Positions 25,856-35,452 of a stretch of 64,000 nucleotides of DNA are shown here, piece after piece; position 1 is the first letter of the stretch; each line of letters opens with the position of its first letter. Location of the stretch: assembly GCF_026651875.1 (NCBI RefSeq), contig NZ_CP104067.1, positions 4,764,501 to 4,828,500 on the forward strand, written 5' to 3'. The notes below the pieces were generated by a model. It had not been told where the DNA came from. It saw only the letters and a list, made by a program, of their open reading frames with translations, and ran no database searches. A program made the translations under genes and the position numbers. This stretch comes from Alicyclobacillus fastidiosus. Lineage in GTDB: Bacteria > Bacillota > Bacilli > Alicyclobacillales > Alicyclobacillaceae.

Positions 25856-27775
25856 ATGAGCAAATATGTCCTTTTCTCACTTCGTTCCAAGGTTTTTTCC
25901 ATCTTTCTCTCCACCGTTGCGGCCATCATGCTCCTCAGTAACTTTCTCTACTACGTGACGAACAAGCAGCTTTTGATGACCAAATTGAGCGACTATAATC
26001 AATTTCTCAATTCGAGGCTGAATGGCGAGGTGAATCAGACCAGTCTGGCCCAAAACGACCTAGACACCGCGGTAAACGATAAGTTGAAATCGGCTGCAAT
26101 CACCCTGGAATACGCCCTTCCACCGCGCGTTGACGAGGTCACCAATCAATCGTTAGTCGCTCTTGCGAAGAAGCTCGACGTAACCGGCTTTTCACTCTTT
26201 CAAGTTCACGACGGTTACGCCGATGTCGTGAAATCATCAGACCCTACGGAAGCTGGTCAACATTTTAAACTGATATCAGGGAGCGAGTGGGTCACGGCGT
26301 TTCTCGAAATTTCCGAGGACAAGCCCGTAGACGTTCAAAAAGGAACGTCGAGCCTTCACTTTTGGATTGGTCCTTGGGCTAAAGATAAGGTGAATCCGAG
26401 TCAAGTCGACAAGTACGGCTACTACTTCGACGGTTCCACCGATTACGTGATAGACCCCTTTGAGGCCCAACAGCAAACTTCTACCGAACTGAGCGCAAAC
26501 AAGATGGTCGAAGACCTCATGGCATCGGATAAGAGCATCCTCTCGATAGCTGGAATCAATCCCCTGACGTTCGATAAGGCGCCAAAGATCACCGAGAGCA
26601 CGAACGGCAGTTCATATGTAGATTTGAGCGATCAAGGCGTTGCGTTCGGCCAGTATCGCTTTGCCGACGCAAGAGATGCAAGTGCGGTTCAACGCGCGTT
26701 TCGGGACAAAACAACCGTCACACTCACCGCGATACAGAACCATCAAAAAGTGATCAAGACGTTTGTCTATCAGTCGGGCGACACGTATAACAGCACGCCG
26801 TATGTGACAGAGATCGTGACGGATTATCGAGCGATACAAAATGTCCTACAGCAAGAACTGAACAACAGTATCCGCGTTTCTTTGTTCGTGATGTTCGCGG
26901 TACTCATTCTCAGCTATCTGTGTTCCGGCTATATCGTCCAGCCACTACAACGCCTGACAAGGCAGGTCGAGCAAATCGCCCATGAGAATTTCGATGTGCC
27001 AGTCGACGTTCATCGCAGTGATGAAATCGGAGACCTTGCGAAGAGCGTCAATACATTGAGGGAAAACTTGTTGGAGAGCCTTCATCGCACCGCCCAAGAT
27101 GAGCGAAGTTCCAGCATGAGGTACCTTGGTATGATGGCTGCGTCGCTGATTCACGAACTGCGAACACCTGCCGTCACGATTCAATATTTATTCGATTTGA
27201 TCCACCGTTGCGGTATCGAGGATGAGAAATCGAAAGAGGCGCTCAACCGCATGGAGTCGTCCGCCACACATCTCATCGGGACTATCGATTCATTCAGCAG
27301 CTATATCAAAAATGGTAAGTTGGACCTAGCGTACGTGAACATGCTGGAAATCATTCAGGAGACCATCGAGGTTTACCGCCCGACCGCACAACACGCGGGT
27401 GTGAATCTCTGTTTTGTCGGACCGGAGTCTCGCGCCATCTGGGTCCACGTCGATGCTGAAAAGTTTCGCATGGTACTTCTTAACCTGCTAAGAAATGGCG
27501 TGGAGTCCATGCAGGATGCAAAAGAGAAACGGCTGACGGTCGGTCTGCAGTTCGTGAACTCGACCATCGTGATGGATATCACAGATCAGGGCCCTGGAAT
27601 TCCGAAGGAGAAATGGACGGATATTTTTATGCCCTTCCGATCCGATAAACAGTGCGGACTCGGGTTAGGTTTGTCCCTCAGCGCTTTGATTGTTCTATCG
27701 CATGGTGGAAATATTTACGTGGCGGATAGCACAGCTGACGGGACGACCATCCGAGTGACCCTTCCCGGAAGCTAG
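25856..27775 (+). CDS. Membrane-bound sensor histidine kinase
   Basis: About 639 residues. A transmembrane segment near 10-35 (IFLSTVAAIMLLSNFLYYV), a roughly 300-residue extracellular sensor region, a second segment (VSLFVMFAVLILSYLCSGYIV), a HAMP domain (LQRLTRQVEQIAHENFDVPVD), the phosphoacceptor His in SLIHELRTPA, and an ATPase domain with N box LLNLLRNGVESM and G boxes DQGPGIPKEKW and GLGLGLSLS. GAGGTG precedes ATG 25853/25856. No response regulator is next to it, so the partner lies elsewhere. The sensor region matches no domain I know. Confidence 0.9.
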   Translation: MSKYVLFSLRSKVFSIFLSTVAAIMLLSNFLYYVTNKQLLMTKLSDYNQFLNSRLNGEVNQTSLAQNDLDTAVNDKLKSAAITLEYALPPRVDEVTNQSLVALAKKLDVTGFSLFQVHDGYADVVKSSDPTEAGQHFKLISGSEWVTAFLEISEDKPVDVQKGTSSLHFWIGPWAKDKVNPSQVDKYGYYFDGSTDYVIDPFEAQQQTSTELSANKMVEDLMASDKSILSIAGINPLTFDKAPKITESTNGSSYVDLSDQGVAFGQYRFADARDASAVQRAFRDKTTVTLTAIQNHQKVIKTFVYQSGDTYNSTPYVTEIVTDYRAIQNVLQQELNNSIRVSLFVMFAVLILSYLCSGYIVQPLQRLTRQVEQIAHENFDVPVDVHRSDEIGDLAKSVNTLRENLLESLHRTAQDERSSSMRYLGMMAASLIHELRTPAVTIQYLFDLIHRCGIEDEKSKEALNRMESSATHLIGTIDSFSSYIKNGKLDLAYVNMLEIIQETIEVYRPTAQHAGVNLCFVGPESRAIWVHVDAEKFRMVLLNLLRNGVESMQDAKEKRLTVGLQFVNSTIVMDITDQGPGIPKEKWTDIFMPFRSDKQCGLGLGLSLSALIVLSHGGNIYVADSTADGTTIRVTLPGS

Positions 27776-27892
27776 TCGAGCGTGTGCCGACAGTTCCAAC
27801 CGATCCCATCCACCCATCTGATTGGGGCTATTTGGCCCCTTTCGCCACCTATGTTACAGTCAATATATGATCTCACTTGAAAGGGTTTGACT

Positions 27893-28234
27893 ATGGAAGA
27901 TTGCATATTTTGTAAAATCGTCTCAGGAGAACTCCCTTCCGACAAGGTTTATGAGAATGACGACTTGCTCGCTTTTCAAAACATACGGCCAGATACGCCA
28001 ATTCACGTCTTGGTCATCCCTAAGCAACATATCGCGTCGGCGCACAAGATCTCCGATGCAGAGGCCAGCCTGATTGGACGCATTCATGCGACAATCCCTA
28101 CCATTGCAGCACAGCTCGGACTTGGCGAGAACGGGTATCGAATTGTTACAAATATTGGAGAACATGGTCAACAAACGGTCCCCCATTTGCACTACCACAT
28201 TCTCGGAGGCCGTCAATTGATCTGGCAACATTAA
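27893..28234 (+). CDS. HIT-family nucleotide hydrolase (HinT-like)
   Basis: 113 residues from ATG 27893 (after GAAAGGG). It begins MEDCIFCKIVSGELPSDKVYEND and ends with the histidine triad PHLHYHILGGRQL; HVLVIPKQHIASA lies in the middle. HinT proteins cleave AMP-NH2-type phosphoramidates. Stands alone, followed by a terminator hairpin. Confidence 0.93.
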   Translation: MEDCIFCKIVSGELPSDKVYENDDLLAFQNIRPDTPIHVLVIPKQHIASAHKISDAEASLIGRIHATIPTIAAQLGLGENGYRIVTNIGEHGQQTVPHLHYHILGGRQLIWQH

Positions 28235-28247
28235 GTGAAGACAAGTT

Positions 28248-28281
28248 CAAAGACCGTTGCCAAACTAGGCAACGGTCTTTG
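28248..28281. terminator. Terminator hairpin after the HIT gene
   Basis: CAAAGACCGTTGCC pairs perfectly with GGCAACGGTCTTTG around a 6-base loop, 14 bp after the HIT stop and between convergent genes. There is little T tract beyond the stem. Confidence 0.7.
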
Positions 28282-28338
28282 GAGCACAGCGTACCGTCAT
28301 TCCAATCGTTGACACATGAGGTCAACCCTCGATGCACG

Positions 28339-29202
28339 TCACACTTTGTCCCAGATACGCCGTGCATTTTCCATCCCAATTTTCGATCCCGTCCGGCTAT
28401 CTTCCATTCCTTCAAACTCGATGGAGATGTAGCCGTCGTAACCCGACTCTTTAATCGCCTTGACTATCTGCCACATTGGCGTGTCCCCGTGGCCGACGAT
28501 GGCGCCCCTCAGATAATTTCCGCCAGAACTGCAAAACCACCCCTGGCCCGGGTCATATTCGGGGGATCGAACATAAAAATCCTTCAAATGAACCATCGAT
28601 GCATACGGAAGGTTTTTCTGTGTCGCCACGAAGGGGTTTTCATCCACGCACAGGAAATTCCCCACGTCTAAAGTCGTCTTGAAGTTATCCCTAGCGACTG
28701 CCTCGACCAATCTTTGCACCCTATCACTGTGTTGGACAAAAAAGCCGTGATTCTCCACGCTAGTGGTGATGCCGTAGCTCTCAGCGTACATCGCCACGCG
28801 CCTGCAAGCATCTTTCAGTCGGGGCAAGTCCCGTTCGAATTGATGGATGGTCGCCTCGGGCACAGGGCGCCAAGCGACATCGTGGCGCATCAATCTGACA
28901 CCAAGCCTGCTCGCAACGTCCACTTCCTTCATAACACGCTCGATTTCAGCTTCATACGCCTCGTCGTCCTCTTGAGCAAAGTTTGCTGCGATGGCGTAAT
29001 TGGAGATATCAATCTTCACTCGTTGCGCCGTTTCGCGAATTCGCTCAATCAATTCAGGCTGGTCTTCGAAGCGATATCCCATCGGGACAATTTCGACGTG
29101 TTCCCCACCGTTGTCCGCGATCCATTCGATCACGTCGAGCACACTCATCTCGCCGCTCTTCAGTTCTCGATAGAAACTGTACGTACTCAGGCCGATCTTC
29201 AC
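28339..29202 (-). CDS. Sugar phosphate isomerase/epimerase-like TIM-barrel protein
   Basis: About 287 residues of the AP-endonuclease-2/xylose-isomerase-like fold: VKIGLSTYSFYRELKSGEMS at the start, metal-ligand-type residues in VSVENHGFF-like ITTSVENHGFFVQHS, TTLDVGNFLC, MVHLKDFYV, and ISIEFEGMED near the end. GTG 29202 (after GAGGGGG) is preferred over an upstream frame. It follows a Gfo/Idh/MocA dehydrogenase, a pairing common in inositol or sugar-derivative catabolism. Substrate unknown. Confidence 0.8.
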   Translation of the reverse strand: MKIGLSTYSFYRELKSGEMSVLDVIEWIADNGGEHVEIVPMGYRFEDQPELIERIRETAQRVKIDISNYAIAANFAQEDDEAYEAEIERVMKEVDVASRLGVRLMRHDVAWRPVPEATIHQFERDLPRLKDACRRVAMYAESYGITTSVENHGFFVQHSDRVQRLVEAVARDNFKTTLDVGNFLCVDENPFVATQKNLPYASMVHLKDFYVRSPEYDPGQGWFCSSGGNYLRGAIVGHGDTPMWQIVKAIKESGYDGYISIEFEGMEDSRTGSKIGMENARRIWDKV

Positions 29203-29265
29203 CGAACCAATCCCCCTCAACAATGCGTGCGTATGAAACCTGTACGATTTAGTCGCAGGTGCCCG

Positions 29266-30336
29266 TTATAACTCGATTTCCCGACCCTCATCGGACGACT
29301 TCGAAATGGCCGTCAACAGTTTGACTATCTCGAGTCCCTGTGCAGCATCGCTGCAAGGCGCCGAGCCACTCTTTACACAGCGGATGAAATGGTCTATCTC
29401 ACGCTGATAAAAGGGCCCCATTCCAACTGTGGGAACGAACTCAGTCAGCGCATGATGATTTGTGGTATAAATGCGAAGGGGATCGAGCGACAAACCGCCC
29501 TTCGTCCCAAACAACTCAACCTTTAGCGCGTCGTCTTGTGGTCCATTGAGCGACCAGGAAACTTCCATCTGAAGCACGCATCCGTTCTGAAACCGAATAA
29601 ACGCCGAGGCGAAGTCTTCCGTCGTGTAAATCTCGTTGTGCTCATTTCCACTGGAGCTAGCTTTCCAAGCGTGAATATAATCCAACTGGTCGTGGCCGAT
29701 GCCACGCCGCAGGTAGCCGTTGACCCTACTCGCCACCGGGCATCCCATCAACCACCAAGTTAGATCCAGTGCGTGAACGCCGATGTCCATGAGCGGCCCG
29801 CCGCCTGCTATTTGTAAATCAGTAAACCATCCGCGAGGCGTTCCCCGCCGCCTCAATATGCGAGTTTTCGCGTAATAGACGTCGCCTAGGTCTTGTCCGT
29901 CCACATATCGCTTCATCAATTCCACATCTTCACGATAGCGATGCGACATCCCAACCATCAGCACTTTACCTGATTCTTCCGATATTTTCGCTAACTGTTT
30001 GGCTTCTTCCAGATTCGTTGCCATCGGCTTTTCCAAGAGCACGTGTACACCGCGGCGGGCCGCCTCAATCGCCAAACCCACGTGTGAGGAATTGGGCGTG
30101 CAAATACTCACCGCATCCAATGTTTCGTTTTCCAGCATCTGAGCGGCGTCCGCATAGACGACGGGCTCCGGACATTTCGCGACGTTTGCGAACGTTCGCG
30201 CCTCCTCGACAACTCGTTCATGCTCGGGATCTGCGAACGCGACCACGTCGACGTCGTCACGCTTCGCATATGACGGCAGATGTGCGACCTTGGCAATTGA
30301 ACCGACACCGATGATACCAACACGTAATTTGCTCAT
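29266..30336 (-). CDS. Gfo/Idh/MocA-family NAD(P)-dependent oxidoreductase
   Basis: 356 residues starting at ATG 30336. N-terminal Rossmann fold (LRVGIIGVGSIAKVAHLPSY), then VHVLLEKPMATNLEEAKQL with the conserved EKP, and a C-terminal alpha/beta domain with GGGPLMDIGVHALDLTWWLMG carrying the catalytic-site Asp/His region. Probably oxidises a sugar or cyclitol hydroxyl, working with the isomerase-like protein encoded 63 bp downstream. Confidence 0.85.
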   Translation of the reverse strand: MSKLRVGIIGVGSIAKVAHLPSYAKRDDVDVVAFADPEHERVVEEARTFANVAKCPEPVVYADAAQMLENETLDAVSICTPNSSHVGLAIEAARRGVHVLLEKPMATNLEEAKQLAKISEESGKVLMVGMSHRYREDVELMKRYVDGQDLGDVYYAKTRILRRRGTPRGWFTDLQIAGGGPLMDIGVHALDLTWWLMGCPVASRVNGYLRRGIGHDQLDYIHAWKASSSGNEHNEIYTTEDFASAFIRFQNGCVLQMEVSWSLNGPQDDALKVELFGTKGGLSLDPLRIYTTNHHALTEFVPTVGMGPFYQREIDHFIRCVKSGSAPCSDAAQGLEIVKLLTAISKSSDEGREIEL

Positions 30337-30540
30337 CGTTTTCCTATCATCCTTTCCGCTCGCCAACAAAGACCTACTCTCCAAACCATTACACATCATA
30401 CACGTCTATTTCGCCAGACATGCCCTCATAAATTTTTTGAGAGAGATGAGGAAGCGGATACCGTAGTGTTTCGCCCGATACTAGCCACCAACATAAGAGC
30501 TCGGCGAGCGGTGAGTGCCCGCCCAAGTAAACGCCAAAAA

Positions 30541-30575
30541 GAGGCCATCCGTAAGTTAGGCTCACGGATGACCTC
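30541..30575 (-). terminator. Rho-independent terminator of the amidase/carbamoylase operon
   Basis: On the minus strand GAGGTCATCCGT and ACGGATGGCCTC form a 12-bp stem with one mismatch, followed directly by TTTTT (30540-30536). It lies 25 bp beyond the carbamoylase stop. Confidence 0.85.
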
Positions 30576-30599
30576 AAACTGACACGCGCAACAGCGAGC

Positions 30600-31883
30600 T
30601 CAGGTCGATTTTGCAAAAGGTGCCACTTGCGAGTTCGCGCCCCTTGTCGCGAGGACTTCGGCGGCCCTAACCGCCGTTTGAAACAGTAATTGCGCTCCAA
30701 CAGCCAGGTCCTCCGGGGAGGAGAATTCGGCGGGATTGTGACTGATTCCGTCTTTCGAGCGGACAAAAATCATGCCATAGTCGCATACATAAGATGCCGC
30801 AAGCGCGTCGTGAAAGGGGCCACTCATCAGTTCTGGACAGTCATCCACAAGCGCTTTGCTCTCCTCGCGAATCAACCGTTTAATCCAGTCGGCGCAGTAA
30901 CGGGGCTCACTGTTCGTATCCTCGCGAATGTCATATTGCAGGCCGTAGCGCTGCGCGACGCTGTGGATGGCATCGCGCAATTGTCCTTCGTACCTATCGC
31001 GGCGCGCCTGGTCGATGTCGCGCAGATCGATGGTGAACTGAACTTCCTCCGGAATGATATTCCTGGAATTCGGAAATACCGTCAGGTTTCCCACCGTGCC
31101 CACCGCCTCGGTTCCCGGTTCCTGTCTGACGATCCGATTTACATCCAGGATGATTTCCGCCGCCCCCACCAATGCGTCTTGGCGCAGATTCATCGGTACA
31201 GATCCGGCGTGGCCAGCAAACCCCCGCAATGTGACGGTCCACCAAATCGGGCCGGCGATACCGGACACGATGCCGACTGACCTCCCCATCGCCTCAAGGA
31301 CTGGCCCCTGCTCAATGTGCAGTTCGAGATAACATCCCACAGCGCCCGCCGGATAGACACAGGATGCAATTTGCTCTGGATCACAGCCAAAATCGCGCAG
31401 CGCCTGCTCGCGGGTGATCCCGTCCTGATCCGTTCGGCTCAATTCACCTTCCTCAAGCTGCCCAAAAATCGCCCGTGAGCCAAAAAGCCCTTTGTTAAAT
31501 CGCCATCCCTCTTCGTCGCAAAACGCGATCACCTCGATTGGAACATCCGGCGTGATGCCGTGTTCGGTCATCGTCGCTACCGCCTCAATGGCGGCCAATA
31601 CGCCCGCCGTGCCGTCAAACCTGCCGCCGTACGGTTGTGAATCGAGGTGCGATCCCATCATGAGAATGGGCCCCTCGCACTTTCCGGATTTACGGCCGAT
31701 CAGATTTCCGGCGTGATCTAAGCGGACCGTCATTCCCGCCTCCATCATCCACGCGGAAACCACTTCGAACGCCATCTTTTCCGCGACCGATAACGTTGGT
31801 CTACAGACGCCCGTCTCACCTAATTTCCCGTACTGTGCCAACGCTTCAAAATGGTCCCGTAATCGTTTCGACTGAATTCGCAA
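30600..31883 (-). CDS. M20-family N-carbamoyl-amino-acid hydrolase/allantoate amidohydrolase-like
   Basis: 427-residue zinc-dependent hydrolase that removes carbamoyl groups from linear ureides. Metal ligands are visible in MGSHLDSQPYGGRFDGTAGV (His, Asp), FCDEEGWRFNKG (Glu pair) and ELHIEQGPVLEAMG (His), with the C-terminal GISHNPAEFSS His. The dimerisation lid domain spans about 215-330. TTG start after GAGGGGGAG. Last gene of an operon with two amidases; substrates such as N-carbamoyl amino acids, ureidopropionate or allantoate are all possible. Confidence 0.85.
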   Translation of the reverse strand: MRIQSKRLRDHFEALAQYGKLGETGVCRPTLSVAEKMAFEVVSAWMMEAGMTVRLDHAGNLIGRKSGKCEGPILMMGSHLDSQPYGGRFDGTAGVLAAIEAVATMTEHGITPDVPIEVIAFCDEEGWRFNKGLFGSRAIFGQLEEGELSRTDQDGITREQALRDFGCDPEQIASCVYPAGAVGCYLELHIEQGPVLEAMGRSVGIVSGIAGPIWWTVTLRGFAGHAGSVPMNLRQDALVGAAEIILDVNRIVRQEPGTEAVGTVGNLTVFPNSRNIIPEEVQFTIDLRDIDQARRDRYEGQLRDAIHSVAQRYGLQYDIREDTNSEPRYCADWIKRLIREESKALVDDCPELMSGPFHDALAASYVCDYGMIFVRSKDGISHNPAEFSSPEDLAVGAQLLFQTAVRAAEVLATRGANSQVAPFAKST

Positions 31884-31935
31884 ATAAACTCCCCCTCTTG
31901 ATCCTCGCCTCGAGCGATACGAGACAAGTCAAGCC

Positions 31936-33342
31936 TTAAAGTACGTTAGCCCTCACACCCGCCGTTTGTTCGTAGGCGTATCCGACTTTCAGGACGACAT
32001 CCTCCCTAAACGCAGGTCCCATCACCTGCAAGCCTATTGGCAACCCGTCGACAAATCCGCATGGCACAGTCAAACTTGGAATTCCGGTCAGATTGGCCGG
32101 GAGCGTCTGACGGATAAGTTGTTCGCGAACCTGTACCTCTCTCCCGTTAATCCAGGCAATTTCCTGGCCAATGCAGGGCGCCGGCATCGTGGAGGATGGG
32201 GCGACGATGACGTCCACCGCTCTAAATGCGGCGTTGAATTCGGCGGTCATGCGCCGCCGAATTTGCTGCGCTTGCAGGTACTCCACCGCACTGATGATCT
32301 CGCCCTGTTCGAGGGACAAGCGCACATCGCGACCAAATTCCTCGGAGCGCGTCTGAAGATGATGGTGATGAACGGCGGAGGCTTCTGCCCTGCCCGAAAT
32401 GGCCTGGGCGAACGGCGCGTGACGAAGCGTGGGGATGGATATCGGTTTGACAATCGCGCCCATCTCTCGCAGACGGCTGATTGCCTGCCAAACGGCTTCC
32501 TGAATAACCCCGTCCACCTCTGCAAAGAAGTAATCCTCTTCCACACCGATGACCAGGCCACTGATGTCTTGGCTCAGAACTCGCGTATACATCACGGGTT
32601 GCGAGGGACAAGACGTCGGATCGTTCTCGTCGTACCCCGCCATGTACTCCATCAGCACCGCCGCATCCCAAACGGTCTTGGTGATGGGACCGACGTGATC
32701 GAGTGACCAGGCGAGCGGGAATACGCCGTACTTACTGACCAGGCCGTACGTTGGCTTAAGGCCGACAACGCCGCACAAAGTGGCTGGAATGCGAACGGAC
32801 CCTGCCGTATCCGTCCCCAGGGAGGCAATCGCCAGACCGGCTGCGACCGCAGCGGCAGACCCACCACTTGACCCGCCCGGAATTCGCGTTAGGTCCCACG
32901 GGTTGTGACAGGCACCAAAGTGCGGGTTGTTCGTCGTTCCACCGCGGGCGTACTCGTGCAGATTGAGCGTGCCCGTATACACGACCCCGGCTTCTCTCAA
33001 CTTCGCAATCACCGTCGCGGCGTACCCCGGGACGAAGTCGCGATGGATGCTCGATCCGATGGTCGCCACCTCGCCCTGGAAATAGAAGATGTCTTTGATG
33101 GCCATCGGTATCCCATGCAGCGGTCCGCGGTAGTTCCCCTTCACGATGTCCGATTCTGCAGCCTTCGCGGCAGCTAACGCCGCCTCCGGTTCAAATCGAA
33201 TATAGGCGTTCAGCTTCCCGTCAAGTTGCTCTGTTCGGTGAATCACGGCCTGCGTCACGTCAACTGGCGAGATCGACTTGTGTTTGAGCAGCGGCGCGAG
33301 TTCCTCAATCGATTTTGCTGCCAGTTCTGCCAGTTCTATCAC
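31936..33342 (-). CDS. Amidase-signature hydrolase, copy 1 (AtzE/GatA-like)
   Basis: Amidase-signature enzyme with the Ser-cisSer-Lys triad: Lys in [13 protein letters not shown], the serines in [17 protein letters not shown] and [15 protein letters not shown] 33342 follows AAGGGG and overlaps the AtzG-like stop (GTGA), so the two products are translationally coupled, as for AtzG/AtzE. About 468 residues. Its N-terminal half is nearly identical to copy 2 (33612-35039), whereas the C-terminal half, which shapes the substrate pocket, diverges. Hydrolysis of a small amide or ureide is inferred. Confidence 0.85.
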   Translation of the reverse strand: MIELAELAAKSIEELAPLLKHKSISPVDVTQAVIHRTEQLDGKLNAYIRFEPEAALAAAKAAESDIVKGNYRGPLHGIPMAIKDIFYFQGEVATIGSSIHRDFVPGYAATVIAKLREAGVVYTGTLNLHEYARGGTTNNPHFGACHNPWDLTRIPGGSSGGSAAAVAAGLAIASLGTDTAGSVRIPATLCGVVGLKPTYGLVSKYGVFPLAWSLDHVGPITKTVWDAAVLMEYMAGYDENDPTSCPSQPVMYTRVLSQDISGLVIGVEEDYFFAEVDGVIQEAVWQAISRLREMGAIVKPISIPTLRHAPFAQAISGRAEASAVHHHHLQTRSEEFGRDVRLSLEQGEIISAVEYLQAQQIRRRMTAEFNAAFRAVDVIVAPSSTMPAPCIGQEIAWINGREVQVREQLIRQTLPANLTGIPSLTVPCGFVDGLPIGLQVMGPAFREDVVLKVGYAYEQTAGVRANVL

Positions 33343-33521
33343 TCGCGTGACCCCTTGCACGGCACGTTCACCAACGCGATATCCGCGTCGTCAAGCCGAA
33401 GTTCCTCCACTGAGGCGCGCATCTCGGCCAGGGCACGGAATTGGACTTGAAGAAATTCGAGATCTTCCTCAGGCACACGGATTCCTCGTAGAGTAAGTAG
33501 ATCCTGAACGATATTTTGCAT
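33339..33521 (-). CDS. AtzG-like small subunit
   Basis: 60 residues: MQNIVQDLLTLRGIRVPEED, then a helical LEFLQVQFRALAEMRASVEE stretch. Small helical proteins of this kind (AtzG, DUF4089) wrap around an amidase such as AtzE, in a GatC-like manner. AAGGAGG lies upstream of the ATG, and the stop overlaps the amidase start. Assignment rests on size, pattern and position. Confidence 0.7.
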   Translation of the reverse strand: MQNIVQDLLTLRGIRVPEEDLEFLQVQFRALAEMRASVEELRLDDADIALVNVPCKGSRE

Positions 33522-33611
33522 ATATGTGGTCCTCCTTATCGTGTTTCGCGCGAAACAAACGAACTCCCTTAGCTGGAAAGTGTACTGCGGATCAATCGCA
33601 TCGGAGGTTAA

Positions 33612-35039
33612 TCAGGAGGAGACCTGCTGCAAGTCGAGATTCGGACGCTGGCTCGCGTACGGCGTTGCCTTTTCATATGCGTATCCAACTCTCAACAAGA
33701 GGTCTTCCCTGAACGCGGGACCCATAATCTGCATCCCGACCGGTAGTCCATCGACAAAACCACAAGGGACCGTCAGACTCGGATATCCGGTCAAGTTCGC
33801 TGGTTGTGTTTGGCGGATGAGCAGGTCGAACACGGCCTCTTGGCGACCGTTGATGGCGAGTGTGTGTTCACCGATGCGCGGAGCTGTCATTGGCATCGAA
33901 GGAGCAATCAAAACGTCTACATCGTTGAAAACCTGGGTGAACTCCGCCTTTAAGCGAGTGCGGACCTGTTGTGCCAAGAGATAATCAACTGCACTAAGAA
34001 GTTCTCCTTGTTCCAAGGAGATGCGCACGTCGTCACCGAACTCGTCACGTCTCGTCTGTAAGTGATGGTGGTGAATAGCCGAGGCCTCGGCAAACACCGT
34101 GACCGTCTCGGCAAAGACCGCTTGCGCAAGTGTGGGTATGCACACGGGTTGGACGGTTGCCCCCATCGTCTGCAACTCATGGATGGCTCGCCGGACAGTC
34201 TGTGCGACCAACGAATCCACCTTTGCGAAAAAGTAATCCTCTTCCACGCCAATGACCAAGCCCTCGACGTCTTGCCTCAGCGCTTGCGTGTACGCCACGG
34301 GCTGTGAGGGACGGGACGTCGGGTCGTTCTCGTCGTACCCGGTCATGTACTCCATCAGTACCGCTGCATCCCAAACGGTCTTCGTCATGGGACCGACGTG
34401 ATCGAGTGACCAGGCGAGCGGGAATACGCCATATTTGCTCACAAGGCCGTGCGTTGGCTTGAGCCCGACGATGCCGCAAAATGTGGCCGGGATGCGAACA
34501 GAACCGGCCGTATCCGTTCCCAGGGAGGCAATCGTCAGGTCAGCCGCAACCGCGGCGGCCGAGCCACCACTTGACCCGCCCGGAATCCGCGCTAGGTCCC
34601 ACGGGTTGTGACAGGCGCCAAAGTGTGGGTTGTTCGTCGTCCCGCCAAACGCGTATTCGTGCAAGTTCAACGTACCGGTATACACGACTCCGGCTTCTCT
34701 CAATTTCGCAATCACCGTCGCATCGTACTCCGGGACGAAGTCGCGATGGATATTCGATCCGATAGTCGCCACCTCGCCCTGGAAATAGAAGATGTCTTTG
34801 ATGGCCATCGGTATCCCGTGCAACGGTCCGCGGTAGTTCCCTTTTACGATGTCCAGTTCTGCAGCTTTCGCGGCGGCCAACGCGGCCTCCGGCTCAAATC
34901 GAATGTAGGCGTTCAGCTTCCCGTCGAGTTGCTCTGTTTGGTGAATGACGGCTTGCGTCACGTCAACTGGCGATATCGCCTTGTCTCTGAGCAACGGCGC
35001 AAGTTGCTCTATCGATTTTGAGGAGAGTTGTTCGCTCAT
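33612..35039 (-). CDS. Amidase-signature hydrolase, copy 2
   Basis: 475 residues, tandem paralogue of the downstream amidase, with the same Lys (MAIKDIFYF) and Ser ([25 protein letters not shown]) residues. The first 250 residues differ at only a few positions; afterwards the proteins share only moderate identity. ATG after GAAGGGG. First gene of the operon amidase 2 - AtzG-like - amidase 1 - carbamoylase, divergent from an NCS1 permease across 413 bp. The lack of its own small subunit suggests it acts alone or shares AtzG. Confidence 0.85.
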   Translation of the reverse strand: MSEQLSSKSIEQLAPLLRDKAISPVDVTQAVIHQTEQLDGKLNAYIRFEPEAALAAAKAAELDIVKGNYRGPLHGIPMAIKDIFYFQGEVATIGSNIHRDFVPEYDATVIAKLREAGVVYTGTLNLHEYAFGGTTNNPHFGACHNPWDLARIPGGSSGGSAAAVAADLTIASLGTDTAGSVRIPATFCGIVGLKPTHGLVSKYGVFPLAWSLDHVGPMTKTVWDAAVLMEYMTGYDENDPTSRPSQPVAYTQALRQDVEGLVIGVEEDYFFAKVDSLVAQTVRRAIHELQTMGATVQPVCIPTLAQAVFAETVTVFAEASAIHHHHLQTRRDEFGDDVRISLEQGELLSAVDYLLAQQVRTRLKAEFTQVFNDVDVLIAPSMPMTAPRIGEHTLAINGRQEAVFDLLIRQTQPANLTGYPSLTVPCGFVDGLPVGMQIMGPAFREDLLLRVGYAYEKATPYASQRPNLDLQQVSS

Positions 35040-35367
35040 ATAACGACCCCTTCAGATGCAATATCAGGTAACCAACAAATCGCCCTATCGAACGCCAATG
35101 TCAATCTCGAACTGCAATATTTGTCTAAATAATCCGATAAATAAAGTTGTGATTGCCTGCAAAAACGCGTGCACGCACATAAAAGAGGATATTTGACTGT
35201 TACGACATATATTTCACTCCCCTCGAGCGATTGACATCCCCATCTATACTACCTGAATATGATGTGCACACCTCTATATATGTTCTATATCTTCACACGA
35301 TTTATTGTCAACATGTATCTATTCCACAAAATCCTTAGTTATATGTTACTTTATCTAACGCAATTTG

Positions 35368-35397
35368 TTGACTTCCGCTCAATCCCTGGTTTTAAAT
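35368..35397 (+). promoter_or_regulatory. Candidate promoter of the NCS1 permease
   Basis: TTGACT (35368-35373) and TTAAAT (35392-35397) are separated by 18 bp in an AT-rich 413-bp divergent region (35040-35452). A second TTGACA near 35230 may be another. No clear operator palindrome was found here. Confidence 0.4.
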
Positions 35398-35452
35398 AAT
35401 AACGAAATCAGAATATTCTGCCTATCTTCGAGAAAAAAGGAGCGGATCAGGA

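Noticed and set aside
32222..32671. 149-codon frame inside amidase copy 1 and similar long antisense frames in ureC and bioA
   Set aside because: Shadow frames of strongly coding sequence; no ribosome-binding sites or domains.
35040..35452. CRISPR or repeat array in the AT-rich divergent region
   Set aside because: AT-rich but no regularly spaced repeats.
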